64,000 nt of DNA. Origin: Maricaulis sp048270095 (lineage in GTDB: Bacteria > Pseudomonadota > Alphaproteobacteria > Caulobacterales > Maricaulaceae). The notes beneath the pieces were generated by a model. That model ran no database searches, was not told the origin of the DNA, and saw only the letters and a program-made list of their open reading frames with translations. Below, in pieces: positions 7,987 to 17,898 of the stretch. Where the stretch lies: positions 10,803 to 74,802 of the forward strand of contig NZ_JBLWTL010000014.1 in the NCBI RefSeq assembly GCF_048270095.1, in the 5' to 3' direction. The position numbers and the translations under genes were made by a program. The stretch's first letter is position 1, and every line of letters begins with the position of its first letter.

Positions 7987-8817
7987 ATGCCACACGCGCC
8001 AGACGCCACCCTCGCCCCGATCGACCGCCTGATAGAGATCATGGCACGCCTGCGCGAGCCGGAGACGGGGTGCCCCTGGGATCTCGAGCAGGACTTCAAA
8101 TCCATCGCGGCCTATACGGTAGAAGAAGCCTATGAAGTCGCTGACGCGATTGAACGTGAGCAGTATGACGAGCTCAAGGATGAGTTGGGCGACCTTCTTT
8201 TGCAGGTGGTGTTTCACGCGCAAATGGCCCGGGAGCGCGGCCTGTTTGGCTTCGAAGCCGTTGCCACAGCGATCAATGACAAGATGATCCGGCGCCACCC
8301 GCATGTGTTTGGCGACGCGGTTCAGCGCGATAGCGCGGCCCAGACCGTTGAATGGGAGGCACAGAAGGCGCGCGAACGCGCCGCCAGCCGCAAGGGTGAC
8401 GGCGTTCTGGCTGACATCCCCCTCGCCTTGCCGGCCGTAAAGCGCGCCCAGAAATTACAGGCCCGCGCCGCCCGGGTCGGATTTGACTGGCCCGACGCCG
8501 AGCAGGTGTTCGACAAGATCACCGAGGAAGTCGCCGAGGTGAAACAGGCGATTCGGTTAAATGATCCGGAAGAAATTGCAGAAGAAATTGGAGATTTGAT
8601 GTTTGTTTGCACAAACTTGGGGCGCAAACTCAATGTAAACGTCGAAGCCGCGACGCGCAGCGCCAATGCCAAGTTCGAACGCCGGTTTGGCTATATCGAA
8701 CGCACGCTCGCGGCCAAGGGCCGGCGGCCCGAGGAAGCGTCATTGGAAGAAATGGAAGCGCTGTGGAGCGAGGCCAAACAGATCGACAAGGCCGCGAAGC
8801 GGCAACCCGGTCAGTAG
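7987..8817 (+). CDS. mazG: Nucleoside triphosphate pyrophosphohydrolase
   Basis: MazG hydrolyses (d)NTPs to monophosphates and pyrophosphate, removing aberrant nucleotides. ATG 7987 gives 276 residues with two tandem MazG domains. The first, around residues 15-120, opens with the CPWDLEQDFKS signature followed by EEAYEVADAI and DELGDLLLQVVFH (EExxE...ExxD metal ligands). The second, around 165-250, has EEVAEVKQAI and EEIGDLMFVCTNLGR. It faces hflX, and the two stop regions overlap by 7 bases, so the genes converge without a spacer terminator. Confidence 0.94.
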   Translation: MPHAPDATLAPIDRLIEIMARLREPETGCPWDLEQDFKSIAAYTVEEAYEVADAIEREQYDELKDELGDLLLQVVFHAQMARERGLFGFEAVATAINDKMIRRHPHVFGDAVQRDSAAQTVEWEAQKARERAASRKGDGVLADIPLALPAVKRAQKLQARAARVGFDWPDAEQVFDKITEEVAEVKQAIRLNDPEEIAEEIGDLMFVCTNLGRKLNVNVEAATRSANAKFERRFGYIERTLAAKGRRPEEASLEEMEALWSEAKQIDKAAKRQPGQ

Positions 8818-10154
8818 TCCTCGATCTCCAGCGGCGGCAGGAAGCCGGCCAGATCGGGAAACAACGACCGGAAACGGCCCGCATCGGATGGCGACAGGCG
8901 TACACGCATGGTCGTTTCCCCCGTCGCGCCGTCCATGGAATCGCTGACGACTTCCCCATGCTGGTGCAGCCAGGCCAGAGCCTTCGCCTGCTGGGGCGCC
9001 AGCAGCAATTGCAAAATCTCGGAATCCGCCGCCAGCGCCGTTTCGATGGCGACAAGCAGTTCGTCCAGGCCGGTGCCCTCGACGGCGGAGATCGCCAGCT
9101 TTACCGGTTTCCCGGCCTTGGTATTGGCGATATCCAGCTTCAGGCTGACATCATCGCCGGTCTCGTCATCGAGCCGGTCAATCTTGTTCCAGGTCTCGAT
9201 CATGCGTTGATCATGATCCGGCCCGGCCTCGATTTCATCCAGCACGCTCTCGACATCGCCAATCCGGCCATCGCGATCGGGATCGGAGGCATCGATCACA
9301 TGGATCAGCAGATCGGCCTCACGCACCTCTTCCAGCGTCGCGCGGAAGGCCGCGATCAGCTCGGTCGGCAAATCCGTGATGAAACCCACGGTATCGGACA
9401 GCAGGACCTTGGTCCCGCGCGGCAATTCCAGCGCCCTCACCGTCGGGTCGAGGGTGGCAAACGGCATATCGCGGGCCAGAACATCGGCGCCGGTCAGGCG
9501 ATTGAACAGGGTTGATTTGCCGGTATTGGTATACCCCACCAGCGCGACGACCGGGATCGGAACTTCCTGGCGCTTGGAGCGATGCAGATTGCGCGTGCGG
9601 CGCACTTCATCGAGGGCCCGGCGCAGCTTGACCATCTTGTCGTCGATGATGCGCCGGTCGGTCTCGATCTGGGTTTCACCCGGCCCCGACATCACACCGC
9701 CGCCGCCGCGCTGACGCTCCAGGTGGGTCCAGGTGCGCACCAGACGGGAGCGCTCATAAGAAAGGCGCGCCAGTTCGACCTGCAGCCCGCCCTCTTTGGT
9801 GCGTGCGCGCTGGCCGAAAATCTCCAGGATCAGGCCGGTGCGGTCGATGACCTTCACATTCCAGGACTTTTCCAGATTGCGCTGTTGTACCGGCGAGAGG
9901 CTGGCATCGACGACGGCTACGGTCGCGTCGCCGGCGACAATCCGCTCGCGCAATTCCTCAACCTTGCCGGACCCGAAATAGCGGGCCGACTCGATCTTGC
10001 GCAAGGGCGTCACAAAGCCTTCAGCGACGACAAGGTCGAGGGCTTCGGCCAGGCCGCAGGCTTCCTCGAGGCGTGCTTCAGAGCGCGCCAGGCGATCCCG
10101 GGTGACGGGATGAATAATAATGGCGCGGATAGGTGGCGCCTCGCGTTCGATCAA
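8811..10154 (-). CDS. hflX: GTPase HflX
   Basis: HflX is a ribosome-associated GTPase that splits stalled or heat-damaged ribosomes. The TTG start at 10154 overlaps the hfq stop. Visible: the N-terminal HflX domain with the QVELARLSY and GPGETQIETDRR signatures (about residues 125-175), then the G domain with GYTNTGKST (G1), FATLDPT (G2), DTVGF (G3) and NKID (G4). Length 447 is normal. The hfq-hflX pair is a well-known conserved operon and is here followed by convergent mazG, also a common alphaproteobacterial neighbour. Confidence 0.95.
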   Translation of the reverse strand: MIEREAPPIRAIIIHPVTRDRLARSEARLEEACGLAEALDLVVAEGFVTPLRKIESARYFGSGKVEELRERIVAGDATVAVVDASLSPVQQRNLEKSWNVKVIDRTGLILEIFGQRARTKEGGLQVELARLSYERSRLVRTWTHLERQRGGGGVMSGPGETQIETDRRIIDDKMVKLRRALDEVRRTRNLHRSKRQEVPIPVVALVGYTNTGKSTLFNRLTGADVLARDMPFATLDPTVRALELPRGTKVLLSDTVGFITDLPTELIAAFRATLEEVREADLLIHVIDASDPDRDGRIGDVESVLDEIEAGPDHDQRMIETWNKIDRLDDETGDDVSLKLDIANTKAGKPVKLAISAVEGTGLDELLVAIETALAADSEILQLLLAPQQAKALAWLHQHGEVVSDSMDGATGETTMRVRLSPSDAGRFRSLFPDLAGFLPPLEIEDY

Positions 10155-10426
10155 TCGTTGAAGCTCTCGGGCTCTGCTTCGTCATCATCGGTCCGCTCGG
10201 CTTCGAACAGGGAAACCGGCTGAGCTGGCATGATGGTCGAAATGGCGTGCTTGTAGACCAGCTGAGACAAGCCGTCCCGGCGGAGCAGGACGCAGAAATT
10301 ATCGAACCAGGTTACCACACCCTGCAGCTTGACGCCATTGATGAGGAAAATGGTCAGCGGCGTTTTCGTCTTGCGCACAGAATTGAGGAAGACGTCTTGA
10401 AGGTTTTGTTTTTTATCTTGAGACAT
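10151..10426 (-). CDS. hfq: RNA chaperone Hfq
   Basis: Hfq forms a hexameric ring that anneals small RNAs to mRNAs. The 91-residue product starts at ATG 10426 (MSQDKKQNLQD). The Sm1 motif is visible as VTIFLINGVKLQG-like sequence (residues about 25-40), followed by the WFDNFCVLLR strand and the Sm2 signature YKHAISTI, with a short acidic C-terminal tail (TDDDEAEPESFND) typical of alphaproteobacterial Hfq. The stop overlaps the TTG start of hflX, so the two are translationally coupled. Confidence 0.97.
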   Translation of the reverse strand: MSQDKKQNLQDVFLNSVRKTKTPLTIFLINGVKLQGVVTWFDNFCVLLRRDGLSQLVYKHAISTIMPAQPVSLFEAERTDDDEAEPESFND

Positions 10427-10531
10427 GATTGCTCCGCTTGCCCGCACAATAATAGCGATTCGCCTGCCAGCGTATACAGCGCAAGACCTTAGCGGCAACC
10501 ACCCCGCTGAGTTGTTTGCGCGACAGTTCGA

Positions 10532-11380
10532 TCACAAAGATTCGAGATAGGCCGCACGCAATGCGATGGCGACCGAGCCGGGAGCCCCATTCCCCACCGG
10601 CCGGCCATCAATACTGGTGATCGAGGTTACAAATGTCGTTGCGGACGTCATGAAGGCTTCGCGGGCCGATTGCGCCTCCTCAACGGAAAAGCTCCTTTCT
10701 TCCACCCGATAGCCCAGCGCGGCGGCGCGATTCATGATCGTCGACCGGGTAATACCATGCAGGATGGCGTGATCGGCCTGCCGTGTGACCAGGACACCGT
10801 CTGCATTCAGGATCCAGGCATTGGTTGAGCTGCCCTCGGTGACCTTGCCGGCACCATCCACCAGCCAGGCCTCGGCCGCGCCGGCCTCGAGGGCGGCCTG
10901 TTTCGCCAGGACATTGGGCAGGAGATTGACGGTCTTGATGTCACAGCGCGCCCACCGCTCGTCCGGCCGGGTGATCACCGCGACGCCATGGTCTGCGCGG
11001 CGGTCGGCCGCTGCCGGATCGAGGCGTTTGGCGGTCATCACCACGGTCGGCCGGGTATCGGCCGCGGGAAAGGCATGGTCGCGCCGTGCCCGTCCGCGCG
11101 AAATCTGGAGATAGACCAGACCATCACGAACCCGGTTGCGACGCAAAAGCTCGGCGATCACCAGCCGGTACCCGACCCTCGATTTCGGATTGGTGATACG
11201 CAATTCGGCGAGCGAGCGCTCAAGCCGTCCGAAATGCCCGTCAGCATCGAGCAAATCGCCCGAGCGCACGCTCCACACCTCATAGATGGCATCGGCGAAC
11301 TGGAAGCCGCGATCCTCGATATGGATCAAGGCCTCGTTCTGGGGCAGGTAGCGCCCGTTCACATAGGCAAAACGCGTCAA
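10532..11380 (-). CDS. dat: D-amino acid aminotransferase, PLP fold type IV
   Basis: The enzyme transfers amino groups between D-amino acids and 2-oxo acids using PLP, supplying D-Glu or D-Ala for the cell wall. The 282-residue product begins at TTG 11380, with AGGAAG seven to eight bases upstream. The N-terminal YVNGRYLP, the predicted PLP lysine in CDIKTVNLLPN (Lys149), the KVTEGSSTNAWI segment (Glu contacting the cofactor) and HGITRSTIMNRA are all typical of the D-aminotransferase/BCAT superfamily. It lies four bases after trkH, a position seen in other alphaproteobacteria. Substrate assignment as D-Ala rather than branched-chain amino acids rests on overall similarity, so some doubt remains. 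Confidence 0.85.
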   Translation of the reverse strand: MTRFAYVNGRYLPQNEALIHIEDRGFQFADAIYEVWSVRSGDLLDADGHFGRLERSLAELRITNPKSRVGYRLVIAELLRRNRVRDGLVYLQISRGRARRDHAFPAADTRPTVVMTAKRLDPAAADRRADHGVAVITRPDERWARCDIKTVNLLPNVLAKQAALEAGAAEAWLVDGAGKVTEGSSTNAWILNADGVLVTRQADHAILHGITRSTIMNRAAALGYRVEERSFSVEEAQSAREAFMTSATTFVTSITSIDGRPVGNGAPGSVAIALRAAYLESL

Positions 11381-11384
11381 TGGC

Positions 11385-12788
11385 TCACTTCCTGATAAAC
11401 AGCGCCCAGACAGCCGCCAGAGCCGCCAGCACCTCCAAACGCCCCAGAATCATGGCCGGAATGAGGACAAGCTTGGCGCCATCGCTCATCCGGTCCCAGT
11501 CCCAGCCGATCGCCGCCTCCTGGTAGAGCGGCCCGACATTGGCCAGCGCCGCCGCCATCGCAATGAAACCATGCTCGAAATTGAGCCCGGTCAGCGTCAG
11601 CAAGATGGTCCCGATGCCCAGTGCAAACAGGAAGGCCAGGACATAGGACCAGATCGCGATCAGGGCCCGGTCAGGCGCCGGCCGTGCCCGAAAGCTCATC
11701 GGGCGGACCACGGAAGGGTCGGCGAGCGTCGCCAGTTCGACATCCATACGCCGCCACAACAGCATGATGCGCGAAATCTTGATCCCGCCCGTGGTCGACC
11801 CGGCGGCCCCGCCAATCATGGCGATGAAGATCGCTGCCACCAGCACCGGCATGGCCGCCGTGCCATAGGCATAACCACTCGTGGTGACGACAAAAACCGC
11901 GCGGGCAAGGTTCTGGAGCAAATACCCCGGGCTGGCGATGATGAAGAAGGCGGCCAGCACCGTCACCAGGATCGCGATCCCCGCCAGGTCGATATCGAGC
12001 CAGGCCTTGCGGTCGCGCAATGCGTCCCAGTACAGCGAGAAATTCACCGCCCCGACCAGGCAACCCAGCATCACAAGGGTGATAGACACCGCGCCGAGAT
12101 GCTCGTCCAGCCCGCCGGAAAACGGCGCATAGCCGCCCGTGGAAATCGAGCCGAACGCCAGGGTTATGGCGATAAAGGGCGTATTGCCCGTCAGGATGAG
12201 CGCCAGCCAGATGATGGATGTCAGAACGGCATAGACGAGAATGATCCGGGTCGCCGCAAGGCGCAGGTGCGAGAAGACATCATCCGGCTGGATGGTCAGC
12301 AAGGTCGAGCGGCGGATCGCCGGAATATCGCTGTCGAGGGCCGCAAACACCGCAATCGCCAGCAAGACCGTCGCAAATCCGCCAAGCCAGGACAGGACGG
12401 CGCGCCACAGAACCAGCGAGCGCGGCAGATCCTCCGGTGGCAGCAGGATCGCGCCGGTCGTCGTGACCGAGGAATAGGCCTCGAACAGCGAGTCGACCGC
12501 ATCAAAATAGCCCGAGAGATAGAAGGGCACCGCCGCCAGCAGCGGAATGGTGATCCAGGCCAGCAGGCCAAGGACAAGGGCGTCCAGTGCGCTGGCGCCG
12601 ACGGGCATGCTGCGTGAGGCTGCCAGGATGAGACATCCGGGAACAACACCGACCATCAAGGTCGCGCCAAACAGCGGTGCCAGATGGCGCTCGCCGAGCC
12701 CGAAGGCCGCCAGACCGACAAGGGCGGCGACGAGCCCGAGGGCGACCCAGAGTGCGGCGAGTGGCCGGAGGAGTGCAGCCAGAGCCAT
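11385..12788 (-). CDS. trkH: Trk-type potassium uptake membrane subunit
   Basis: It is the ion-conducting subunit of the Trk/Ktr K+ transporter in the inner membrane. The 467-residue product is almost entirely hydrophobic with repeated helix-P-loop-helix units. Selectivity-filter-like segments are visible: SVTTTGAILL, SISTGGYAPF, VTTSGYAYG and an A-N-V-G segment near LANVGPLYQ. The GSTTGGIKISR segment before the last unit is characteristic of TrkH. It starts five bases after trkA ends, so gate and channel are co-expressed. Compared with E. coli TrkH the N-terminus is similar and the protein slightly shorter. Confidence 0.9.
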   Translation of the reverse strand: MALAALLRPLAALWVALGLVAALVGLAAFGLGERHLAPLFGATLMVGVVPGCLILAASRSMPVGASALDALVLGLLAWITIPLLAAVPFYLSGYFDAVDSLFEAYSSVTTTGAILLPPEDLPRSLVLWRAVLSWLGGFATVLLAIAVFAALDSDIPAIRRSTLLTIQPDDVFSHLRLAATRIILVYAVLTSIIWLALILTGNTPFIAITLAFGSISTGGYAPFSGGLDEHLGAVSITLVMLGCLVGAVNFSLYWDALRDRKAWLDIDLAGIAILVTVLAAFFIIASPGYLLQNLARAVFVVTTSGYAYGTAAMPVLVAAIFIAMIGGAAGSTTGGIKISRIMLLWRRMDVELATLADPSVVRPMSFRARPAPDRALIAIWSYVLAFLFALGIGTILLTLTGLNFEHGFIAMAAALANVGPLYQEAAIGWDWDRMSDGAKLVLIPAMILGRLEVLAALAAVWALFIRK

Positions 12789-12793
12789 GGCGT

Positions 12794-14167
12794 CTAAAAA
12801 TACTCGAGACTGACGCGGAAGAGATGCTCAACCTTGGGGATCAGCGCGGTATTGCAGAACAACAGGACCCGATCATTTTCGCGGATCCGGCCTTCATCGC
12901 AAGCCAGCAGGACACGGTCACCACGGACCACGGCGCCCAGCGCGACGCCATCGGGCAATTCCAGTTCGCTGAGCGATTTTCCGACCAGCGGCGAAGTCGA
13001 CAGGGCGATCCCTTCAAGCGCCTCGGCGAGGCCGCCTCCCAGGCTCTGCAAGCCGGTGATCCGGCCGCGTCGGATGTGTTGGAGGATGATTGAAACCGTC
13101 GTCGCGCGCGGATCGATCAGGACGTCAATACCGAGGGGCTCACGCAGGGATTCGAAGGCGCGCTCATTGATCAGGCTGAGCGCACGCTTGGCCCCTTCGC
13201 GTTTCGCCATCACGGCCGACAGCATGTTGACCTTGTCGTCATTGGTGACACACACCACCAATTCGGCATCCGGCACGCCGGCCTCACGCATCAACCGCGC
13301 ATCGAGCCCGTCACCGTGCAGCACAACGGTTTTCTTCAACCGCTCGGCCGCCGCTTCCGCATGCTCCTTGCTGGCTTCGACCAGACGCACCTTGATCCCG
13401 CCGGCGCGTTCCAGCGCCCGGGCAACATAGACCCCGATATTGCCGGCACCGATCACCACGACACGGCGAATTTTCTCCGCGCTGCGCCCGAAAATATCGA
13501 GCACGCGCTTCACATGCGCGCTTTCGGTGACAACATAGACGTCGTCGCCAGCCAGCAGCGGATCTGTGCGTTTGGGAATAAACAGCGTCTGTTCGCGCTG
13601 CACGCCGACCACGGCGACGCGCAGATCCGGAAAGAGCTCCATCAATTGCTCGGTGGTCGAACCGGCAACGGGCGAATGCTCATCAAGTCGCAGCCCGAGC
13701 AATTGTACCCGCCCGCCGGAAAACACCGCCGTATTGAAGGCCCCCGGTGTCTCGACACGTTGCAGGATGGCGCGGCCAACCTCCAATTCCGGCGAAATGA
13801 CGACATCAACGGGCAGATTGCCGGTGCTGAACAAATCGCCCCAGGCCGGATCGAGATAATTCTGGGCCCGCACGCGGGCGATCCGCATCGGAGTATTGAA
13901 CAGGGAATGGGCAACCTGGCAGGCCACCATATTGGTTTCGTCGGAATGGGTGACGGCGACCAGGAGATCAGCTTCTGCCGCACCGGCCCGCTCAAGCACA
14001 TCAGGGTGCGAACCGTGACCGACAACGCCGCGGACATCCAGTTCTGTCACGACATTGTCAATCAGCGAGGTCGACCAGTCCACGACCGTGACGGCATTGC
14101 CCTCACGCGCCAAAGCCCGGGCGATCCCGACCCCGACCTGCCCTGCCCCGCAAACAATCGCTTTCAT
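12794..14167 (-). CDS. trkA: Trk potassium transporter NAD-binding regulatory subunit
   Basis: TrkA is the cytoplasmic gating ring of the Trk K+ channel and binds NAD(H)/nucleotides. The 457-residue product contains two RCK units, each with a Rossmann glycine motif: CGAGQVGVGIA at the N-terminus and IGAGNIGVYVARAL near residue 235, each followed by a RCK_C domain (for example VVGVQREQTLFIP and DGVALGAVVRGDRVLL). The start ATG overlaps the ntrX stop by 4 bases and trkH follows within 5 bases. The ntrX-trkA-hfq linkage is a hallmark of alphaproteobacteria. Confidence 0.95.
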   Translation of the reverse strand: MKAIVCGAGQVGVGIARALAREGNAVTVVDWSTSLIDNVVTELDVRGVVGHGSHPDVLERAGAAEADLLVAVTHSDETNMVACQVAHSLFNTPMRIARVRAQNYLDPAWGDLFSTGNLPVDVVISPELEVGRAILQRVETPGAFNTAVFSGGRVQLLGLRLDEHSPVAGSTTEQLMELFPDLRVAVVGVQREQTLFIPKRTDPLLAGDDVYVVTESAHVKRVLDIFGRSAEKIRRVVVIGAGNIGVYVARALERAGGIKVRLVEASKEHAEAAAERLKKTVVLHGDGLDARLMREAGVPDAELVVCVTNDDKVNMLSAVMAKREGAKRALSLINERAFESLREPLGIDVLIDPRATTVSIILQHIRRGRITGLQSLGGGLAEALEGIALSTSPLVGKSLSELELPDGVALGAVVRGDRVLLACDEGRIRENDRVLLFCNTALIPKVEHLFRVSLEYF

Positions 14168-15576
14168 GGTGTCTTGTCCGTTGGCCCGCTGGTCCCCGCA
14201 TCCCGGGTATTCCCCCCGACGCTGAGGGATTTGAGCTTGCGATGCAAGGCCGAACGCTCCATCCCGATAAAGGCGGCCGTGCGCGAAATATTGCCGCCGA
14301 AACGGTCAATCTGGGCCCGCAGGTATTCGCGTTCGAAATTCTCGCGCGCCTCGCGCAGCGAGAGGGCAATCATCTTCTCCGCATCGAACCCGGCCTCGGC
14401 CGAATCGCGTGTCACCACTTCTGAAGGTAGCGATTCCAGTGTGATGGGTGCGGTTTGTGACCCCGTCGCCAAGATCAGCAAACGCTCGATATTATTGCGC
14501 AATTGCCGGACATTTCCGGGCCAGCCATGCGCTTGCAACGCCGCCATGACATCAGCCCCGAAACTGCGCCGCGGCAGACCGGCCGAATGGGTCAGACGGG
14601 TCACGAAATGCTCGACCAGGGCGGGAATATCCTCACGCCGCTCGGCCAGGGCCGGCACCACTACGGGAACCACCGCAAGCCGGTGATAGAGATCTTCGCG
14701 GAATGTGCCTTCCTCGATCCGGACCCGCAATTCCTGCGAAGAGCTGGAAATCACCCGGACATTGACCTCCACATCGGCTGCGCCGCCGACCCGGCGGAAA
14801 CGCTGTTCCACCAGCACGCGCAAGAGTTTCGACTGCGTCTCACGCGGCATGTCCGCGATCTCGTCGAGAAAGAGCGTGCCGCCATGGGCGCGTTCGAGCA
14901 AGCCGATGCGCTTGATCGTACCGTCGTCATTCTCGCGCCCGAACAATTCCTCCTCAAACGCTTCGGGCGACATGCCCGGGGCGCTGACGGCAACGAAATC
15001 CGAGCTGCAACGCGGCGATTTCTCGTGGATCAGCCGCGCGACGAGTTCCTTGCCCGCGCCTGACGGCCCCTTGATCAGCACGCGGCTATTGGTCGGTCCG
15101 ACCCGGTCGATCAACTGGCGCATCTGGACGATACCGGTGGAATTGCCGATCAGCGCGTTCTGGACATCACTGCGCGCCCGCAATTGTGCGTTCTCCGTGC
15201 GCAGACGGCTTGTTTCCAGGGCCCGCGACAAGGTGAGCAGGAGTTTGTCGCTCTTGAACGGCTTCTCGATAAAGTCATAGGCGCCCTTGCGGATCGCCGC
15301 GACAGCGGTCTCGATCGTGCCGTGACCGGAGATCACGACAATCGGTAGATCCGGATCGATCGCCCGAAACTCATCGAGCAATTCAAGACCATCCAGCCGG
15401 CTGCCCTGCAGCCAGACATCGAGAATGATCAAGGAGGGCTGGCGAGCCTGGAATTCCCGCATCGCACCGTCGGAATCGGCGGCGCCCCGCGTCTCATAGC
15501 CTTCATCTTCCAGCAGACCGCCGATCAATTCGCGGATATCCGCCTCGTCATCCACAATCAGGATGTCACGTGCCAT
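14164..15576 (-). CDS. ntrX: Two-component response regulator NtrX
   Basis: NtrX is the partner regulator of the membrane kinase NtrY, controlling nitrogen, redox and envelope functions in alphaproteobacteria. The 470-residue product has an N-terminal receiver (DDE at 9-11, phospho-Asp Asp53 in ILDVWLQG, Lys in IEKPF), an AAA+ domain with GPSGAGKE (Walker A) and GGTLFLDE (Walker B), and a Fis-type C-terminal HTH (FGGNISRTAAFIGMERSALH). The position normally occupied by GAFTGA reads GRENDDGTIKRIG, so the sigma-54 contact loop is missing, which is known for alphaproteobacterial NtrX. It starts three bases after ntrY. Confidence 0.94.
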   Translation of the reverse strand: MARDILIVDDEADIRELIGGLLEDEGYETRGAADSDGAMREFQARQPSLIILDVWLQGSRLDGLELLDEFRAIDPDLPIVVISGHGTIETAVAAIRKGAYDFIEKPFKSDKLLLTLSRALETSRLRTENAQLRARSDVQNALIGNSTGIVQMRQLIDRVGPTNSRVLIKGPSGAGKELVARLIHEKSPRCSSDFVAVSAPGMSPEAFEEELFGRENDDGTIKRIGLLERAHGGTLFLDEIADMPRETQSKLLRVLVEQRFRRVGGAADVEVNVRVISSSSQELRVRIEEGTFREDLYHRLAVVPVVVPALAERREDIPALVEHFVTRLTHSAGLPRRSFGADVMAALQAHGWPGNVRQLRNNIERLLILATGSQTAPITLESLPSEVVTRDSAEAGFDAEKMIALSLREARENFEREYLRAQIDRFGGNISRTAAFIGMERSALHRKLKSLSVGGNTRDAGTSGPTDKTP

Positions 15577-15579
15577 CGG

Positions 15580-17835
15580 TCAGGCCTCCTTCTTCGTCGG
15601 TAAATCTGTGGTGGGTTCCTCGGCCAGCGGGAAAACCAGCCTGACAACGGCGCCCTGCCCGCTTTCCGGCAGGCCCAGTTCAAGCCGGCCCTTGTGGTCT
15701 TCCATGACGCGCTTGACGATCGCCAGGCCAAGCCCTGTGCCCTTTTCACGGGTCGTCATGTAAGGCTCGGTCAGACGTTCGCGATTGGCGGTCGGCCAAC
15801 CCAGCCCGTTGTCGCAGACCTCGATGACCGCATACCCGTCTTCCTCGCGGAGCGAAACGCGGATCTGGCCGGGGGTATCATCGCCGACGCCACTTTCCAT
15901 CCGGGCGATCACACTCTCGGCGGCATTCTTGAGGATATTTGCCAGCGCCTGGCTCGACAGCCGCGCGTCACACAAGGCGTGGATCGGGCGTTCGGGGCGT
16001 TTGAAACTGGTATCGACAGACGGTGTCGCGACGCGTTGCGCGAAGGTTGCCGCCTGGGTCAATTCACTCATCTCCACCGGCTCCACTTTCGGCTCCGGCA
16101 TACGGGCGAAGGAGGAGAACTCGTCGACCATGCGCCCGATATCGCTCACCTGGCGGATGATCGTGTCGGTGCAGCGATCAAACGTCTCGACATCGGTGAG
16201 GATTTCCTTGCGGTACTTGCGCTTGATCCGTTCGGCAGAAAGCTGGATCGGCGTCAGCGGATTCTTGATTTCGTGGGCGATCCGCCGCGCAACCTCGCGC
16301 CAGGCGGCATTGCGCTGGGCGGTCACCAGACGGGTGACGTCGTCGAATGTGATGATCAAGCCGGCCTCTTCATCCATAGTCGCACGCGCGGAGAGATAGC
16401 GGACCTGTTCGTCGGCGGTTTTCAGATCGATCTGGGCCTCGGCGACATAGCCCGGCCGGCGGCGCGCCTGCGCCACAATCTCGCTGAGCTCCGGCGCGAT
16501 ATCATCGATCCGGGCCCCGACAAGATCATCCGTGCCGGGGCTGAGATGACCGACGGCCGACCGGTTGATCAGGCGAACACGGTTTTCGCCATCGACCCCG
16601 AGCACACCGGCGCTGACGCCGGCCAGCACGGCTTCGGTGAAGGCGCGTCTCTGCTCGGACTCGGCATGGGAGGCGATCAATTCGCGGCGTTGGCTGCGCA
16701 ATTGCCGCGTCATCCGGTTGAAGGCACGGCCAAGGGCGGAAATCTCGTCATCCTCGCGGCCCATCTGGACCCGGGCATCGAGATCACCGCGGCGCACACG
16801 TTCCGCCGCAGCGACCAGTCTGGAAATGGGGGTAACGACGCGCGTCCCCGCCGATAGCGCCAGCCACAGCGAGCCGATCACGATCAGCGCCACCACTTCG
16901 GCATAGAGCAGGAAGAAGACGACGCGGGCCTCACCCTCATGCTCGCGTACGGTGCGCAGAGATTCACTGGCATCGAGGATGTCGCGCCACAGGCTCATAT
17001 CCATCTCGCGCGAGACGTAGAGATAGGCGCCCTCATAGTTTTCCAGCCGGAACAGCATGCGCATCGCGTCAGCACTGCCTTCGATGCCCGCACGTGTGGC
17101 GAATAGGGGCCCCGTGGTGCCGACGCCGCCCTCCTCGGCTCGCTCATACAAATCCGGCGTTGGCGGGATATACACTTCGTTCGGCCGGAATTCGGCCTCG
17201 GCCATACGGGCGCCTCGGGCATCCACGATATAGGCAGCGGCCAATTGGGCCCGCGCCACATAGCTGGCGAAAATCGTATTGTACTGGATCCGGCTCGAGG
17301 TGAAGAGCGTCGCCGCCTCCTCATTATCGATCGCGCTGACCAGCGCGGTCAGCCGCGAACGCGTGACATTGGCTTCCTGGTAATAGACGTCCTGGGCGGT
17401 GCGAGAGGCGGTATCGACAAAGCTGCTGACCTGCTCTCCAAACCAGTATTCCACGCCGCGCGTCAGGATCAGTCCCAGGAACATGGCCGCGAAAATCGCC
17501 GGCGCGGTCGCGGCCAGGGAAAACAGGCCTACAAAGCGCAAGTGCAGGCGCGGTGCCGGTTCGCCGAAACGCCGGCCCCGCATCCGCCGGCGCAAGCGGA
17601 TGAAGACCACCGAAGCGAGGGCGAACAGAAGCAGGCAATTGCCGACGAGGATGGCCAGGGTCAGCCGATCACCGGGCTCCAGCACTGCGCCATCGCCAAG
17701 AATCGCAATCGCGGTCAGCACCACCACGGTCAATGACAGCAGAAAGCCAATGCCGAACAGCGCAGCAGAGCGGGGCGATACGTTTGTGATCAGTGGTCCG
17801 GACGGCAATTTCTTCAACCGTATCTTCCTTGGCAA
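15580..17835 (-). CDS. ntrY: Membrane sensor histidine kinase NtrY
   Basis: NtrY phosphorylates NtrX. The 751-residue product begins at TTG 17835 and has N-terminal membrane helices (FGIGFLLSLTVVVLTAIAIL, then LAILVGNCLLLFALASVVFI and a third near FSLAATAPAIFAAMFLGLIL), an extracytoplasmic loop, and a further helix near residue 315 (FFLLYAEVVALIVIGSLWLAL). A HAMP domain (ISRLVAAAERVRRGDL), a PAS-like segment, the H-box RRIAHEIKNPLTPIQ (phospho-His about 521), and N, G1 and G2 boxes (CDNGLGWP, KGTGLGLAIVK) follow. Order and length match family expectations. Three bases separate it from ntrX. Confidence 0.95.
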   Translation of the reverse strand: MPRKIRLKKLPSGPLITNVSPRSAALFGIGFLLSLTVVVLTAIAILGDGAVLEPGDRLTLAILVGNCLLLFALASVVFIRLRRRMRGRRFGEPAPRLHLRFVGLFSLAATAPAIFAAMFLGLILTRGVEYWFGEQVSSFVDTASRTAQDVYYQEANVTRSRLTALVSAIDNEEAATLFTSSRIQYNTIFASYVARAQLAAAYIVDARGARMAEAEFRPNEVYIPPTPDLYERAEEGGVGTTGPLFATRAGIEGSADAMRMLFRLENYEGAYLYVSREMDMSLWRDILDASESLRTVREHEGEARVVFFLLYAEVVALIVIGSLWLALSAGTRVVTPISRLVAAAERVRRGDLDARVQMGREDDEISALGRAFNRMTRQLRSQRRELIASHAESEQRRAFTEAVLAGVSAGVLGVDGENRVRLINRSAVGHLSPGTDDLVGARIDDIAPELSEIVAQARRRPGYVAEAQIDLKTADEQVRYLSARATMDEEAGLIITFDDVTRLVTAQRNAAWREVARRIAHEIKNPLTPIQLSAERIKRKYRKEILTDVETFDRCTDTIIRQVSDIGRMVDEFSSFARMPEPKVEPVEMSELTQAATFAQRVATPSVDTSFKRPERPIHALCDARLSSQALANILKNAAESVIARMESGVGDDTPGQIRVSLREEDGYAVIEVCDNGLGWPTANRERLTEPYMTTREKGTGLGLAIVKRVMEDHKGRLELGLPESGQGAVVRLVFPLAEEPTTDLPTKKEA

Positions 17836-17898
17836 ACCGGAGCATCATTGCCCGCATGTTGCATCAAATCAACACCCGTGCCGCAGCGGCCACAAGCC

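Noticed and set aside
14164..15576. Loss of GAFTGA in NtrX as an anomaly
   Set aside because: Absence of the loop is normal for alphaproteobacterial NtrX, unlike the changes in NtrC.
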